Origin: Hydrogenophaga intermedia | GTDB taxonomy: Bacteria > Pseudomonadota > Gammaproteobacteria > Burkholderiales > Burkholderiaceae_C | Assembly (NCBI RefSeq): GCF_023715105.1 | Contig: NZ_JAMBNO010000030.1 | Location: 1 to 36,665 of the forward strand | DNA length: 36,665 nucleotides | Reading direction: 5' to 3' | In this document: positions 19,523-27,988 of the stretch, piece after piece | Position numbering within the stretch: the first letter of the stretch is position 1 | How the letters are laid out: every line of letters begins with the position of its first letter | Notes under the pieces: model-generated | Databases searched by the model: none | Told to the model about the DNA's origin: nothing | Seen by the model: the letters and a program-made list of their open reading frames with translations, nothing else | Program-made: the position numbers and the translations under genes

Positions 19523-20074
19523 TCAGGAGCAGTCGCTGCGAATGGCCGACTCGATGCGCTGCATTTCCGCAGCACGTGCCTTGTCATCCAGAACCTCGCG
19601 CTCGCCCTTGGCATTGGTGGTGACGATGCGCATGCCCGACTCCAGGGCACCCTTGCTCTTGCGGGCGCGCTCGCAGTTCTCGGCACGGGCACGGGCGATG
19701 CGCTGCTCTTCGGCCTTGCGTTTGGCTTCTTCGGCCGCCTCTGCCTGCTTCTTGCGGGCTTCGAGTTCGGCGTCCTTCTCGGCCACTTTGGGTGTGGCTG
19801 GCGCGGCCGGTGCGGCGGCGGTGGTGCCGCCAGTGGGCGCCGCCTCGGCGGGCGCTGTTGCAGCCATGGGCGATGCGCTGTTGCCCGGGCGCTTGATGAT
19901 GTTCTTGTCGGGAATGCTGGCCGGCGGGGCGGTGTCGCTGAACACCTTGCGCCCGCTGTTGTCAACCCAGCCCCATTGGGCCCAGGCGACTGCAGGCAGC
20001 GTCAAGGCGAAAGCCAGGGCGAGCGTTGCGCGGGCCGCGTGGCGATAGGGGTGAGGAGAGGTCTTTTTCAGCAT
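19523..20074 (-). CDS. DUF4124 domain-containing exported protein
   Basis: This 183-residue protein begins with a signal peptide (MLKKTSPHPYRHAARATLAL, then LPAVAWA) and a DUF4124 segment right after the cleavage site (WGWVDNSGRKVFSDTAPPA). An Ala/Pro/Thr-rich linker and a charged Ala/Glu/Lys-rich coiled-coil-like helix (about 90-130) follow. The C-terminal part has two cysteines (in ENCERARK and the final SDCS) that could form a disulfide. ATG at 20074 is chosen because it starts the signal peptide; an in-frame extension to 20173 would run into the guaB promoter region. The role is unknown. It is convergent with rnfH and divergent from guaB. Confidence 0.82.
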   Translation of the reverse strand: MLKKTSPHPYRHAARATLALAFALTLPAVAWAQWGWVDNSGRKVFSDTAPPASIPDKNIIKRPGNSASPMAATAPAEAAPTGGTTAAAPAAPATPKVAEKDAELEARKKQAEAAEEAKRKAEEQRIARARAENCERARKSKGALESGMRIVTTNAKGEREVLDDKARAAEMQRIESAIRSDCS

Positions 20075-20214
20075 CCGCGCAGTGTAGTGCCGGCCCCCGC
20101 ACAGGGGCCAGAATGCGCCGCCAAAGCGCAGCCACGGCGCAACGGACGGCGTTGTCCCCCTCCCAAGTAGCACTTAGGGCCGCGGGTACAATGCCGTTTT
20201 TGGAGATATCCCCC

Positions 20215-21684
<1,470 letters not shown>

Positions 21685-21699
21685 TCCCCGCCGCCCCGC

Positions 21700-21725
21700 A
21701 GGCCGTCCCCGCGACGGCCTTTTTC
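21700..21725 (+). terminator. Intrinsic terminator between guaB and guaA
   Basis: A perfect 8-base stem AGGCCGTC/GACGGCCT (21700-21707 and 21713-21720) with loop CCCGC is followed by a T run (21720-21724). It lies 15 bases after guaB, so it may lower guaA expression from the guaB promoter. Confidence 0.8.
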
Positions 21726-21750
21726 ATTCCAGACCGCCCCGCAGACCACC

Positions 21751-23367
21751 ATGCAGCACGACAAGATCCTCATCCTCGATTTCGGCTCCCAGGTCACCCA
21801 GCTCATTGCGCGCCGCATCCGCGAGGCGCACGTGTACTGCGAGGTGCACCCCTGCGACGTGAGCAGCGAGTGGGTGCGCGAGTTCGCGGCCGACGGGCAC
21901 TTGAAGGGCATCGTGCTCTCGGGCAGCCACGCCAGCGTGTACGAGGTGGACGACAAGGCGCCCGAGGCGGTCTACGAGCTGGGGATTCCGGTGCTGGGCA
22001 TCTGCTACGGCATGCAGACCATGGCACAGCAGCTCGGTGGCAAGGTGGAAGGCTCCAACACCCGCGAGTTCGGCTACGCCGAGGTGCGCGCGCGCGGCCA
22101 CACCGCGCTGCTCAAAGACATCGCCGACTTCCACACCCCCGAAGGCCACGGCATGCTCAAGGTGTGGATGAGCCACGGCGACAAGGTGACCGAGCTGCCG
22201 CCAGGCTTCAAGCTCATGGCCAGCACCGACAGCTGCCCCATCGCCGGCATGGCCGACGAGTCGCGCCGTTTCTACGCGGTGCAGTTCCACCCCGAGGTCA
22301 CGCACACCGTGCAGGGCCGGGCGATGCTCGAGCGCTTCGTGCTGCAGATCTGCGGCACCAACCCCGACTGGGTGATGCGCGACCACATCGCCGAGGCGGT
22401 GGAGAAGATTCGCGCGCAGGTGGGCGACGAGGAGGTGATCCTGGGTCTGTCCGGCGGGGTCGATTCGTCGGTGGCCGCCGCGCTGATCCACCGCGCCATC
22501 GGCGACCAGCTCACGTGCGTGTTCGTGGACCACGGCCTGCTGCGCCTGAACGAGGGCGACATGGTGATGGACATGTTCGCCGGGCAGCTGCACGCGAAGG
22601 TGGTGCGTGTCGATGCCGCCGACCTGTTCCTGGGCAAGCTCGCCGGCGTGAGCGACCCCGAGCAGAAGCGCAAGATCATCGGCGGCCTATTCGTCGACGT
22701 CTTCAAGGCCGAAGCCGCCAAACTCACTTCAAGTGATGCATCAAAAAAAGGTGCCAAGTGGTTGGCACAAGGGACAATTTATCCTGACGTCATCGAGTCA
22801 GGCGGCGCCAAGAGCAAGAAGGCCGTCACCATCAAGAGCCACCACAACGTGGGCGGCCTGCCCGAGCAGCTGGGCCTGAAACTGCTGGAGCCGCTGCGCG
22901 ACCTGTTCAAGGACGAGGTGCGTGAACTGGGCGTCGCGCTGGGCCTGCCGCACGACATGGTCTACCGCCACCCCTTCCCGGGCCCGGGCCTGGGCGTGCG
23001 CATCCTGGGCGAGGTGAAGAAGGAATACGCCGACCTGCTGCGCCGCGCCGATGCCATCTTCATCGAGGAACTGCGCTCCACCCTCGAGCCCCACAGCGGC
23101 AAGAGCTGGTACGACCTGACCAGCCAGGCCTTCACCGTGTTCCTGCCGGTCAAGAGCGTGGGCGTGATGGGCGACGGCCGCACCTACGACTACGTGGTGG
23201 CGCTGCGCGCCGTGCAGACCAGCGACTTCATGACCGCCGACTGGGCCGAGCTGCCGTACGCGCTGCTCAAGAAGGTCAGCAGCCGCATCATCAACGAGGT
23301 GCGCGGCATCAACCGCGTGACCTACGACGTGAGCTCCAAGCCGCCGGCGACGATCGAGTGGGAGTGA
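21751..23367 (+). CDS. guaA: GMP synthase (glutamine-hydrolysing) GuaA
   Basis: GuaA converts XMP to GMP using ATP and glutamine. The N-terminal glutamine amidotransferase domain has catalytic Cys85 (GICYGMQ), His180 and Glu182 (FHPEV). The ATP pyrophosphatase domain has the PP-loop SGGVDSS (234-240), and the C-terminal dimerisation domain ends in RVTYDVSSKPPATIEWE. The product is 538 residues, a little longer than E. coli's. An AT-rich patch at 22722-22800 (TSSDASKKG and the following residues) differs sharply from the rest of the gene in codon use. The intact 3' end appears to be the attachment site of the island that follows, so the enzyme is preserved. Confidence 0.96.
   Translation: MQHDKILILDFGSQVTQLIARRIREAHVYCEVHPCDVSSEWVREFAADGHLKGIVLSGSHASVYEVDDKAPEAVYELGIPVLGICYGMQTMAQQLGGKVEGSNTREFGYAEVRARGHTALLKDIADFHTPEGHGMLKVWMSHGDKVTELPPGFKLMASTDSCPIAGMADESRRFYAVQFHPEVTHTVQGRAMLERFVLQICGTNPDWVMRDHIAEAVEKIRAQVGDEEVILGLSGGVDSSVAAALIHRAIGDQLTCVFVDHGLLRLNEGDMVMDMFAGQLHAKVVRVDAADLFLGKLAGVSDPEQKRKIIGGLFVDVFKAEAAKLTSSDASKKGAKWLAQGTIYPDVIESGGAKSKKAVTIKSHHNVGGLPEQLGLKLLEPLRDLFKDEVRELGVALGLPHDMVYRHPFPGPGLGVRILGEVKKEYADLLRRADAIFIEELRSTLEPHSGKSWYDLTSQAFTVFLPVKSVGVMGDGRTYDYVVALRAVQTSDFMTADWAELPYALLKKVSSRIINEVRGINRVTYDVSSKPPATIEWE
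23345..23367 (+). other. Candidate attL core at the 3' end of guaA
   Basis: The last codons of guaA (about GGCGACGATCGAGTGGGAGTGA) are the usual target of guaA-specific integrases, and an integrase gene follows immediately. The matching attR copy is not in this window, so the core boundaries are inferred. Confidence 0.4.
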
Positions 23368-23668
23368 AATCAGGTCCTTCGGGGACTATCGCCAGGTATC
23401 GAAAAACCGCTGTAACGTGTTGATTTAGAAGGAAATACGTCATGGCAGTTATCGGTGGCTATCGCCGGCCAGCAAAACGGGTTGACGGTAGAACTGACGG
23501 TAAGAACCGGGGGTCGGATTAAGACCCTCCCGTTTACTATTGAGACCAAATCGGTCTTTTACGGTAAATCACTCTTCTGGAAAGCTTGTTTCATGCGGCT
23601 TTCCAGGCATCAGCAGGTCTCCTGACCCCTGACGGTAAAAGCCGTCGCGAACAGGAGGAAAAACCTCG
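23368..23668. promoter_or_regulatory. Integrase leader with TGACGGTA box array and hairpin
   Basis: The 301-base gap holds TGACGGTA at 23483-23490, 23495-23502 and 23630-23637, with a 7-of-8 copy TTACGGTA at 23559-23566. One direct copy (23748-23755) and one inverted copy (23767-23774) lie inside the start of the integrase gene. CTATCGCC occurs at 23386-23393 and 23459-23466. A perfect 9-base inverted repeat CTGGAAAGC/GCTTTCCAG (23577-23585 and 23598-23606) is also present. These are plausible arm-type integrase sites or operators. Confidence 0.5.
23442..23522 (+). CDS. Possible 26-residue leader peptide upstream of the integrase
   Basis: An ATG at 23442 with a good AAGGA ribosome-binding site (23429-23433, 8 bases away) opens a 26-codon frame beginning MAVIGGYRRPAKRVDGR and ending at TAA 23520-23522. 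The peptide is basic and resembles nothing recognised. Two TGACGGTA boxes lie inside the frame. It may be a leader peptide or a chance frame. Confidence 0.25.
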   Translation: MAVIGGYRRPAKRVDGRTDGKNRGSD

Positions 23669-24925
23669 ATGCTTACTGACACAGCACTGCGCAATCTGAA
23701 ACCTAAGTCATTGACTTATAAGGTTTCTGACCGGGATGGGATGTACGTGACGGTATCGGCCGCCGGTACCGTCACCTTCCGCTACGATTACCGTCTCAAC
23801 GGGCGCCGTGAGACCCTGACGATTGGCCGCTATGGCCCTGGCGGTATCTCGCTGGCGCTAGCCCGTGAAAAGCTGCTCGACGCCAAGAAGGCCGTCGCCG
23901 ACGGCCGTTCCCCGGCACTGGAAAAGCAGCGTGATAAGCGCCGGCTGACCGCTGCCAAGAATTTCGGCGATATCGCCGTCAAATGGCTGGCGGACGCCCG
24001 GATGGCCGACAGCACGCGCGCGATGCGCAAACACGTCGTCGATCGCGACATCCTGCCGGCGTTCCAGAACCGGCTGCTCAACGAAATCACCGCGGATGAC
24101 CTGCGGGCCTTGTGCAACAAGGTGAAGGCACGCGGGGCGCCCGCCACGGCGGTGCATGTCCGCGACATCGTGAAGCAGGTCTATGCCTTCGCCACCCTGC
24201 ACGGCGAGAAGGTGGACAACCCGGCGAGCGATGTGGCGGCCGCCTCGATCGCGACCTTTGTGCCGAAGGACCGGGCGCTCTCACCAACAGAGATCCGGCT
24301 GGCGTTCCACCAGTTGGAATCCATCGCGACCTATCCGACGATCCGCCTGGCCCTGCGCATGGTCCTGCTGACCCTGGTGCGCAAGAGCGAATTGATTGAG
24401 GCCACCTGGGATGAGGTCGATTTCGAGAACGCCACCTGGACGATTCCGAAGCAGCGCATGAAGGGGCGCAATCCGCACGTGGTCTATCTGTCGCGGCAGG
24501 CCCTGGACATTCTCGTGGCGTTGCATACCTGCGCTGCGGGCTCGAAGTTCGTGCTGCCCTCGCGCTACGAGCCAAGCTGTTGCATGTCGCATGCGACCCT
24601 GAACCGCGTCACCCAGCTCATTGCCGAGCGGGCCAAGGCTGCGGGCCTGCCTCTGGAGCCTTTCACAGTGCATGACCTGCGCCGTACCGGCGCGACGCTG
24701 CTCAACGAGGTGGGCTTCAACGGTGACTGGATCGAGAAGTGCCTGGCGCACGAGGAAGGGCGCTCCTCGCGTTCGGTGTACAACAAGGCCGAGTACGCCG
24801 AGCAGCGGCGCCACATGCTGCAGGAGTGGGCGGACATGGTCGATGCCTGGATCGACGGGCGTACCCACGTGCCGAAGCTGCTGCCGGAGAACGTGCCGGT
24901 CCCAGTGCTCAGTGCGGCTTTGTGA
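23669..24925 (+). CDS. P4-type tyrosine site-specific integrase
   Basis: This integrase catalyses recombination between attP on the element and attB, most likely the 3' end of guaA. The 418-residue protein begins with the arm-binding DUF4102 domain (MLTDTALRNLKPKSLTYKVSD to about residue 90). A SAM-like core-binding domain (about 98-190) and the catalytic domain (205-395) follow. Catalytic residues are Arg238 (LVRKSE), Lys265 (MKGRNPH), His335 and Arg338 (HDLRR), His361 (LAHEEG) and Tyr371 (YNKAEY). The set is complete, so the enzyme is probably active. A strong AGGAGG precedes the start. Position and orientation, reading away from guaA into the island, are usual for this class. Confidence 0.95.
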   Translation: MLTDTALRNLKPKSLTYKVSDRDGMYVTVSAAGTVTFRYDYRLNGRRETLTIGRYGPGGISLALAREKLLDAKKAVADGRSPALEKQRDKRRLTAAKNFGDIAVKWLADARMADSTRAMRKHVVDRDILPAFQNRLLNEITADDLRALCNKVKARGAPATAVHVRDIVKQVYAFATLHGEKVDNPASDVAAASIATFVPKDRALSPTEIRLAFHQLESIATYPTIRLALRMVLLTLVRKSELIEATWDEVDFENATWTIPKQRMKGRNPHVVYLSRQALDILVALHTCAAGSKFVLPSRYEPSCCMSHATLNRVTQLIAERAKAAGLPLEPFTVHDLRRTGATLLNEVGFNGDWIEKCLAHEEGRSSRSVYNKAEYAEQRRHMLQEWADMVDAWIDGRTHVPKLLPENVPVPVLSAAL

Positions 24926-25026
24926 GGGAGGGCCGCATGATGACTTCATCAGGGCATGCTGTCGGTGGACAGCGCGAGGTTTGCATTCATCGAGGAAAGA
25001 TCACTCTGGATGATCCTTTCAAGCTC

Positions 25027-25095
25027 TTGTCAAACTATTCAGCCTTGGCGATAGTTTATAAATATGTTATTTTGAGCACTATGAATGCTCAAAAT
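25027..25095 (+). promoter_or_regulatory. abiE promoter and palindromic operator over the antitoxin start
   Basis: An AT-rich stretch carries TTGTCA (25027-25032) with GATAGT 17 bases on, and alternatively TTGGCG (25045-25050) with TATTTT (25068-25073). A perfect 10-base inverted repeat ATTTTGAGCA/TGCTCAAAAT (25069-25078 and 25086-25095, 7-base spacer) encloses the ATG at 25081. AbiEi antitoxins are known to repress their own operon by binding inverted repeats, so this is the likely operator. Confidence 0.65.
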
Positions 25096-25902
25096 TCAGG
25101 AAAACTGAACCGCCTGCTGGCCGAACTGGGCGATACGCGCCTGGTGTCCAGCCGCTGGCTGCGCGCGCACGGCTACTCAAACAGCCTTGTCGCGCGCTAT
25201 GTGGGCAGCGGCTGGCTGGTGTCGCCAGCGCGCGGCGTTTACATGCGCAAGGGCGGGCGCCTGCAATGGGAAGGCGTGGTGCGCAGCTTGCAGGTTGGGG
25301 AGGGGGTGCCGCTGCATGTCGGGGGGCGTTTTGCGCTGGCCCTGCAGGGACATGAGCACTACCTGCGCCTGGGCGATGCCGGGACGATCACGCTGTATGG
25401 GCCACAGCAGCCGCCGGGCTGGTTGGGCAAGCTGTCATTGGAGCAACGCTTCGCGTTCCTGGGCAAGGGGCCGCTCGATCTGCCGGCCGTGTCCGTCACT
25501 GCGGAAGTCTCCGAGAAGGCGCTGTCGGAAGCGGGCCTGGCTTGGCATTCCGCGGCGCCTGGGATCGATGCCCTGGTTTGCTCGACGCCTGAGCGGGCCA
25601 TGCTGGAACTGTGCGACGGCGTATCGGATGCGGCAGGGGTCTACGAGGCCGATGCGCTGATGCAGGCCATGACCACGCTGCGGCCGCAGCGGGTCGGCCT
25701 GCTGCTGCGCCACTGCGGCAGCATCAAGGCCAAGCGGTTGTTCCTCGCGTTGGCCGATCGCCATCGACATGCGTGGCGATCGCATGTACCGCTGGATGGC
25801 GTCGATCTGGGCCGGGGCAAGCGCGCGCTGGTGCCTGGCGGGCGCTTGCATCCGACCTACCAGATCACCTTGCCGGGAGACCTCGATGAGCACCTTGCTT
25901 AA
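25081..25902 (+). CDS. abiEi: Type IV toxin-antitoxin system antitoxin AbiEi
   Basis: AbiEi-type antitoxins counteract the AbiEii nucleotidyltransferase and repress the operon. The 273-residue product has an N-terminal winged-helix region (about residues 8-58: LLAELGDTRLVSSRWLRAHGYSN, then YVGSGWLVSPARGVY), matching the AbiEi_3_N type. The C-terminal domain begins around WEGVVRSLQVGEGVPLHVGGRFALALQGHEHYL and includes STPERAMLELCDG. ATG at 25081 is chosen because family similarity begins there and it lies within the operator. The gene overlaps the toxin gene by 17 bases, which indicates translational coupling. The system gives phage abortive infection and stabilises mobile elements in studied cases. 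Confidence 0.88.
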   Translation: MNAQNSGKLNRLLAELGDTRLVSSRWLRAHGYSNSLVARYVGSGWLVSPARGVYMRKGGRLQWEGVVRSLQVGEGVPLHVGGRFALALQGHEHYLRLGDAGTITLYGPQQPPGWLGKLSLEQRFAFLGKGPLDLPAVSVTAEVSEKALSEAGLAWHSAAPGIDALVCSTPERAMLELCDGVSDAAGVYEADALMQAMTTLRPQRVGLLLRHCGSIKAKRLFLALADRHRHAWRSHVPLDGVDLGRGKRALVPGGRLHPTYQITLPGDLDEHLA

Positions 25903-26833
25903 CCATTGGGACCGGCGCTATACAGACAGGGTGCGGCTGCTGGTCGAAATCCTGCCGGTGCTGGCGCAGGAGCCGCGCTTCGCGCTCAAGGGCGGCACGG
26001 CCATCAACCTGTTCGAGCATGACCTGCCGCGGTTGTCGGTGGACATTGATCTGGCCTGGCTGCCGGTACATGACTATGCCGAGGATGCGAAGCTGATCGA
26101 GGAAGCCCTTGGGCGATTGGCCGATGTGCTGCGTGCCCGCCCGTTGCAACTGCAGGTACAGACCTCGGCAGGCGAGGGCACAGGAACGGTCACGCGGCTG
26201 GTAGCCAGCCGTGGCCGTGCGCGCGTGCAGATCGAGACCACGCCGGTCATGCGCGGCACAGTGCATCCGGTGCGCACTATGGTCGTGCGACCAAGGGTAG
26301 AAGAGGCGTTCGGCTTCGCCGAGGTGCGGGTGCTGGACTTCGCCGACCTGTACGCCGGCAAGCTGGCAGCAGCGCTGTCGCGGCAGCATCCGCGCGATCT
26401 TTTCGACGTGGGCTTGCTACTTCAGGACGAGCGTGCGGACGCAGCGCTCTGGCGCACCTTCCTCGTGTACCTGACGTGCAGTCCCAAGCCGGCCTGGGAG
26501 ATGCTGGCGCCACGAGTGCCCGCGGATTTCGCGGCCACCTTCGAGGCCCATTTCAAGGGCATGACGACCGATCCCATCGAAGTAGGGGCCTTGCTGGAGA
26601 GCCGCGAGCGCCTGTTGTCGCGCGTGGCAGCGTGGCTGGATGAGCCGTCGCTGGCCTTTCTGCAATCGGTCGAGGATGAGCGGCCAGATTTCAGCTTGAT
26701 CGGGCTTGCCCATGCGGCCGATCTGCCCGGCGTGCGGCGCAAGCTGCACAACCTGGCGCAGCGCACGGCGGCCAAGCGCGCCGCGGATCGTGATCAGTTG
26801 GCGGACGCCCTGGCGCGCATCATGGCGCGCTGA
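25886..26833 (+). CDS. abiEii: AbiEii-family nucleotidyltransferase toxin
   Basis: This is the toxin of the AbiE system, a nucleotidyltransferase; related enzymes (MenT) modify tRNA acceptor ends. The 315-residue protein shows motif I KGGTAINLF (35-43), the metal-binding DID at 53-55 (LSVDIDLAWL), and the conserved AGKLAAALSRQHPRDLFDVGLLL (157-179) with Lys159 and Asp171/Asp174. All motifs appear intact. ATG at 25886 follows the usual MSTLLNHW opening and lies inside the end of the antitoxin gene. The nucleotide donor and target cannot be inferred from sequence alone. Confidence 0.9.
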   Translation: MSTLLNHWDRRYTDRVRLLVEILPVLAQEPRFALKGGTAINLFEHDLPRLSVDIDLAWLPVHDYAEDAKLIEEALGRLADVLRARPLQLQVQTSAGEGTGTVTRLVASRGRARVQIETTPVMRGTVHPVRTMVVRPRVEEAFGFAEVRVLDFADLYAGKLAAALSRQHPRDLFDVGLLLQDERADAALWRTFLVYLTCSPKPAWEMLAPRVPADFAATFEAHFKGMTTDPIEVGALLESRERLLSRVAAWLDEPSLAFLQSVEDERPDFSLIGLAHAADLPGVRRKLHNLAQRTAAKRAADRDQLADALARIMAR

Positions 26834-26867
26834 TGCGGTGGGAAGAAAAGCAGATGGAGCGATGGCG

Positions 26868-27116
26868 ATGGTTCACGATTTCACACTGGTCTGCACGCTG
26901 AATCCGGAGGTGGATTCGTTGGATGAAGTACTGCACCGGCTGGCCGCCAGCGACTGTGCCGATGTCACGGTGGGCTGGGGCCGACCTGGGTATGTCGCGC
27001 TGGCCTTCAGCCGAGAGGCGTTCGACCACGATGCGGCGGTGGCTCAGGCTGTCGCCCAGATAGCGCAGATCCTGACGGGCGCGTCACTGGTTCGGGTGGA
27101 GGCCGGCTCGCCCTGA
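26868..27116 (+). CDS. Small conserved-looking protein of unknown function
   Basis: This 82-residue, mostly acidic protein starts MVHDFTLVCTLNPEVDSLDEVLHRLAAS and contains WGRPGYVALAFSREAFDHDAAVAQAVAQI, suggesting a small alpha/beta fold. I do not recognise a family with confidence. GGAG at 26856-26859 is 8 bases from ATG 26868, which favours this start over ATG 26862. It follows abiEii by 34 bases on the same strand and converges with the AlpA-like gene after 24 bases. It could be part of the abiE transcript or a partner of the regulator. Confidence 0.6.
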   Translation: MVHDFTLVCTLNPEVDSLDEVLHRLAASDCADVTVGWGRPGYVALAFSREAFDHDAAVAQAVAQIAQILTGASLVRVEAGSP

Positions 27117-27140
27117 CGTTGGCCGCGTTGCTGAGACTGC

Positions 27141-27539
27141 TCACCGAACCTGCCGGTACTGGCGCAGTCTGACATCGGGCCCGGTGGGCGGGGCGGACTT
27201 CGCTGAGCGCGAGGCCTGTTTGCGTTCTTCGATCCATGCTTCGACCTCTTCCAGATCCCAGACAACGCAACGGGGCGTGAGCCGGAAGCGCCTGGGGAAT
27301 TCGCCGCGCTGCTCCATTTCGTAGACCGTTGTCTCTGCCAGGGGGACGATCTGGTGTAACTCGTGCCGGCGGATGGTGCGACGGAAGGGAAGGGGGCCGC
27401 GCTTCGGAAATTGCGGCAGTGTCTCGTAGGCTTCCGTGCCCGGCAAGGGAAGGGGCTGGTCGGCGTCGATGCCGGCGGTGTTGGATGCTTGCGATAGCTG
27501 TTCCACCTCGGACTCCATGAACTTGCTGCATGGAGACAT
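27141..27539 (-). CDS. AlpA-family (MerR-like helix-turn-helix) regulator
   Basis: This DNA-binding protein resembles AlpA, the regulator that activates excision of P4-like elements. The core is HQIVPLAETTVYEMEQRGEFPRRFRLTPRCVVWDLEEVEAWIEERK (about residues 60-106), a MerR-like winged helix with the typical W-x-x-x-E-V-x-x-W end. The N-terminal ~55 residues (Pro- and Gln-rich) and the C-terminal tail are poorly conserved. Start choice is uncertain: ATG 27539, ATG 27518 or a TTG at 27551 are all possible and none has a strong ribosome-binding site. It is the only minus-strand gene in this part of the island and may control excision or the neighbouring genes. Confidence 0.78.
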   Translation of the reverse strand: MSPCSKFMESEVEQLSQASNTAGIDADQPLPLPGTEAYETLPQFPKRGPLPFRRTIRRHELHQIVPLAETTVYEMEQRGEFPRRFRLTPRCVVWDLEEVEAWIEERKQASRSAKSAPPTGPDVRLRQYRQVR

Positions 27540-27657
27540 GGTGAAGTTCAATACCTATCGGAACAACTTGCTGCGGCGTAGAAGGGCGAACTCCGTGCGT
27601 TCATGGGCGCATATGCAGTGCGGATTGCCAAATGCTCGTGCGTCCCGGCGTGCCGCC

Positions 27658-27780
27658 GTCGCGCTGTCGTGCTGCGCATCAAGCCGCCTGCGGCGTCTCG
27701 CCCCTGTCGGGCTTCCATCGTTTCCTCGCTTTGCTCGGCTGACGCCTCCGGCCCGGCTTGTTGATCCGAGCCTGCGCGCT
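27658..27780 (+). repeat. Dispersed repeat module A, copy 1
   Basis: The 123-base module begins GTCGCGCTGTCGTGCTGCGC, passes through GCTCGGCTGACGCCT and CGGCCCGGCTT, and ends in GCCTGCGCGC. It matches copy 2 at 29700-29820 over its whole length with scattered mismatches. It is non-coding and lies before B1. Confidence 0.75.
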
Positions 27781-27820
27781 CCGCTTGCCGAAAAGCGGGT
27801 GTGTGCAGTGGGCGGGGTGT

Positions 27821-27970
27821 GGGCGGTCTTGCTGTTCCCTTCACCGTATCACGGCGTTCTCGCCGTCAAGGGCGGCGCGCGCCATGCGCGCTGGCGTCCT
27901 GGCGTCCGGCTGCGCCCCCTGACTGTTTGCGCTGCGCCGTGCTGACCACGGTTCCGGGCAATTCCGCCCG
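27821..27970 (+). repeat. Dispersed repeat module B, copy 1 (leader of radC)
   Basis: It begins GGGCGGTCTTGCTGTTCCCT. It contains the hairpin ACGGCG-TTCT-CGCCGT (27851-27866), GCCGTCAAGG (27862-27871) and a terminal hairpin CGGGC-AATTCC-GCCCG (27955-27970). GCCGTCAAGG starts 127 bases before the radC ATG. Copy 2 lies at 28609-28755. Confidence 0.8.
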
Positions 27971-27988
27971 AGCAACCGGAGCACGATC

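Larger units (their letters stand above)
27552..27988. other. Gene-free stretch upstream of radC built from repeat modules A1 and B1
   Basis: No coding region is supported. After about 100 bases that should include the alpA promoter (minus strand), the stretch consists of repeat A1 (27658-27780) and repeat B1 (27821-27970), then a short ribosome-binding region. Confidence 0.6.

Noticed and set aside
20152..20192. guaB promoter
   Set aside because: TACAAT at 20187-20192 is a good -10, but no -35 lies at 16-18 bases (TTGTCC at 20152 is 29 bases away), so it was not listed as a promoter.
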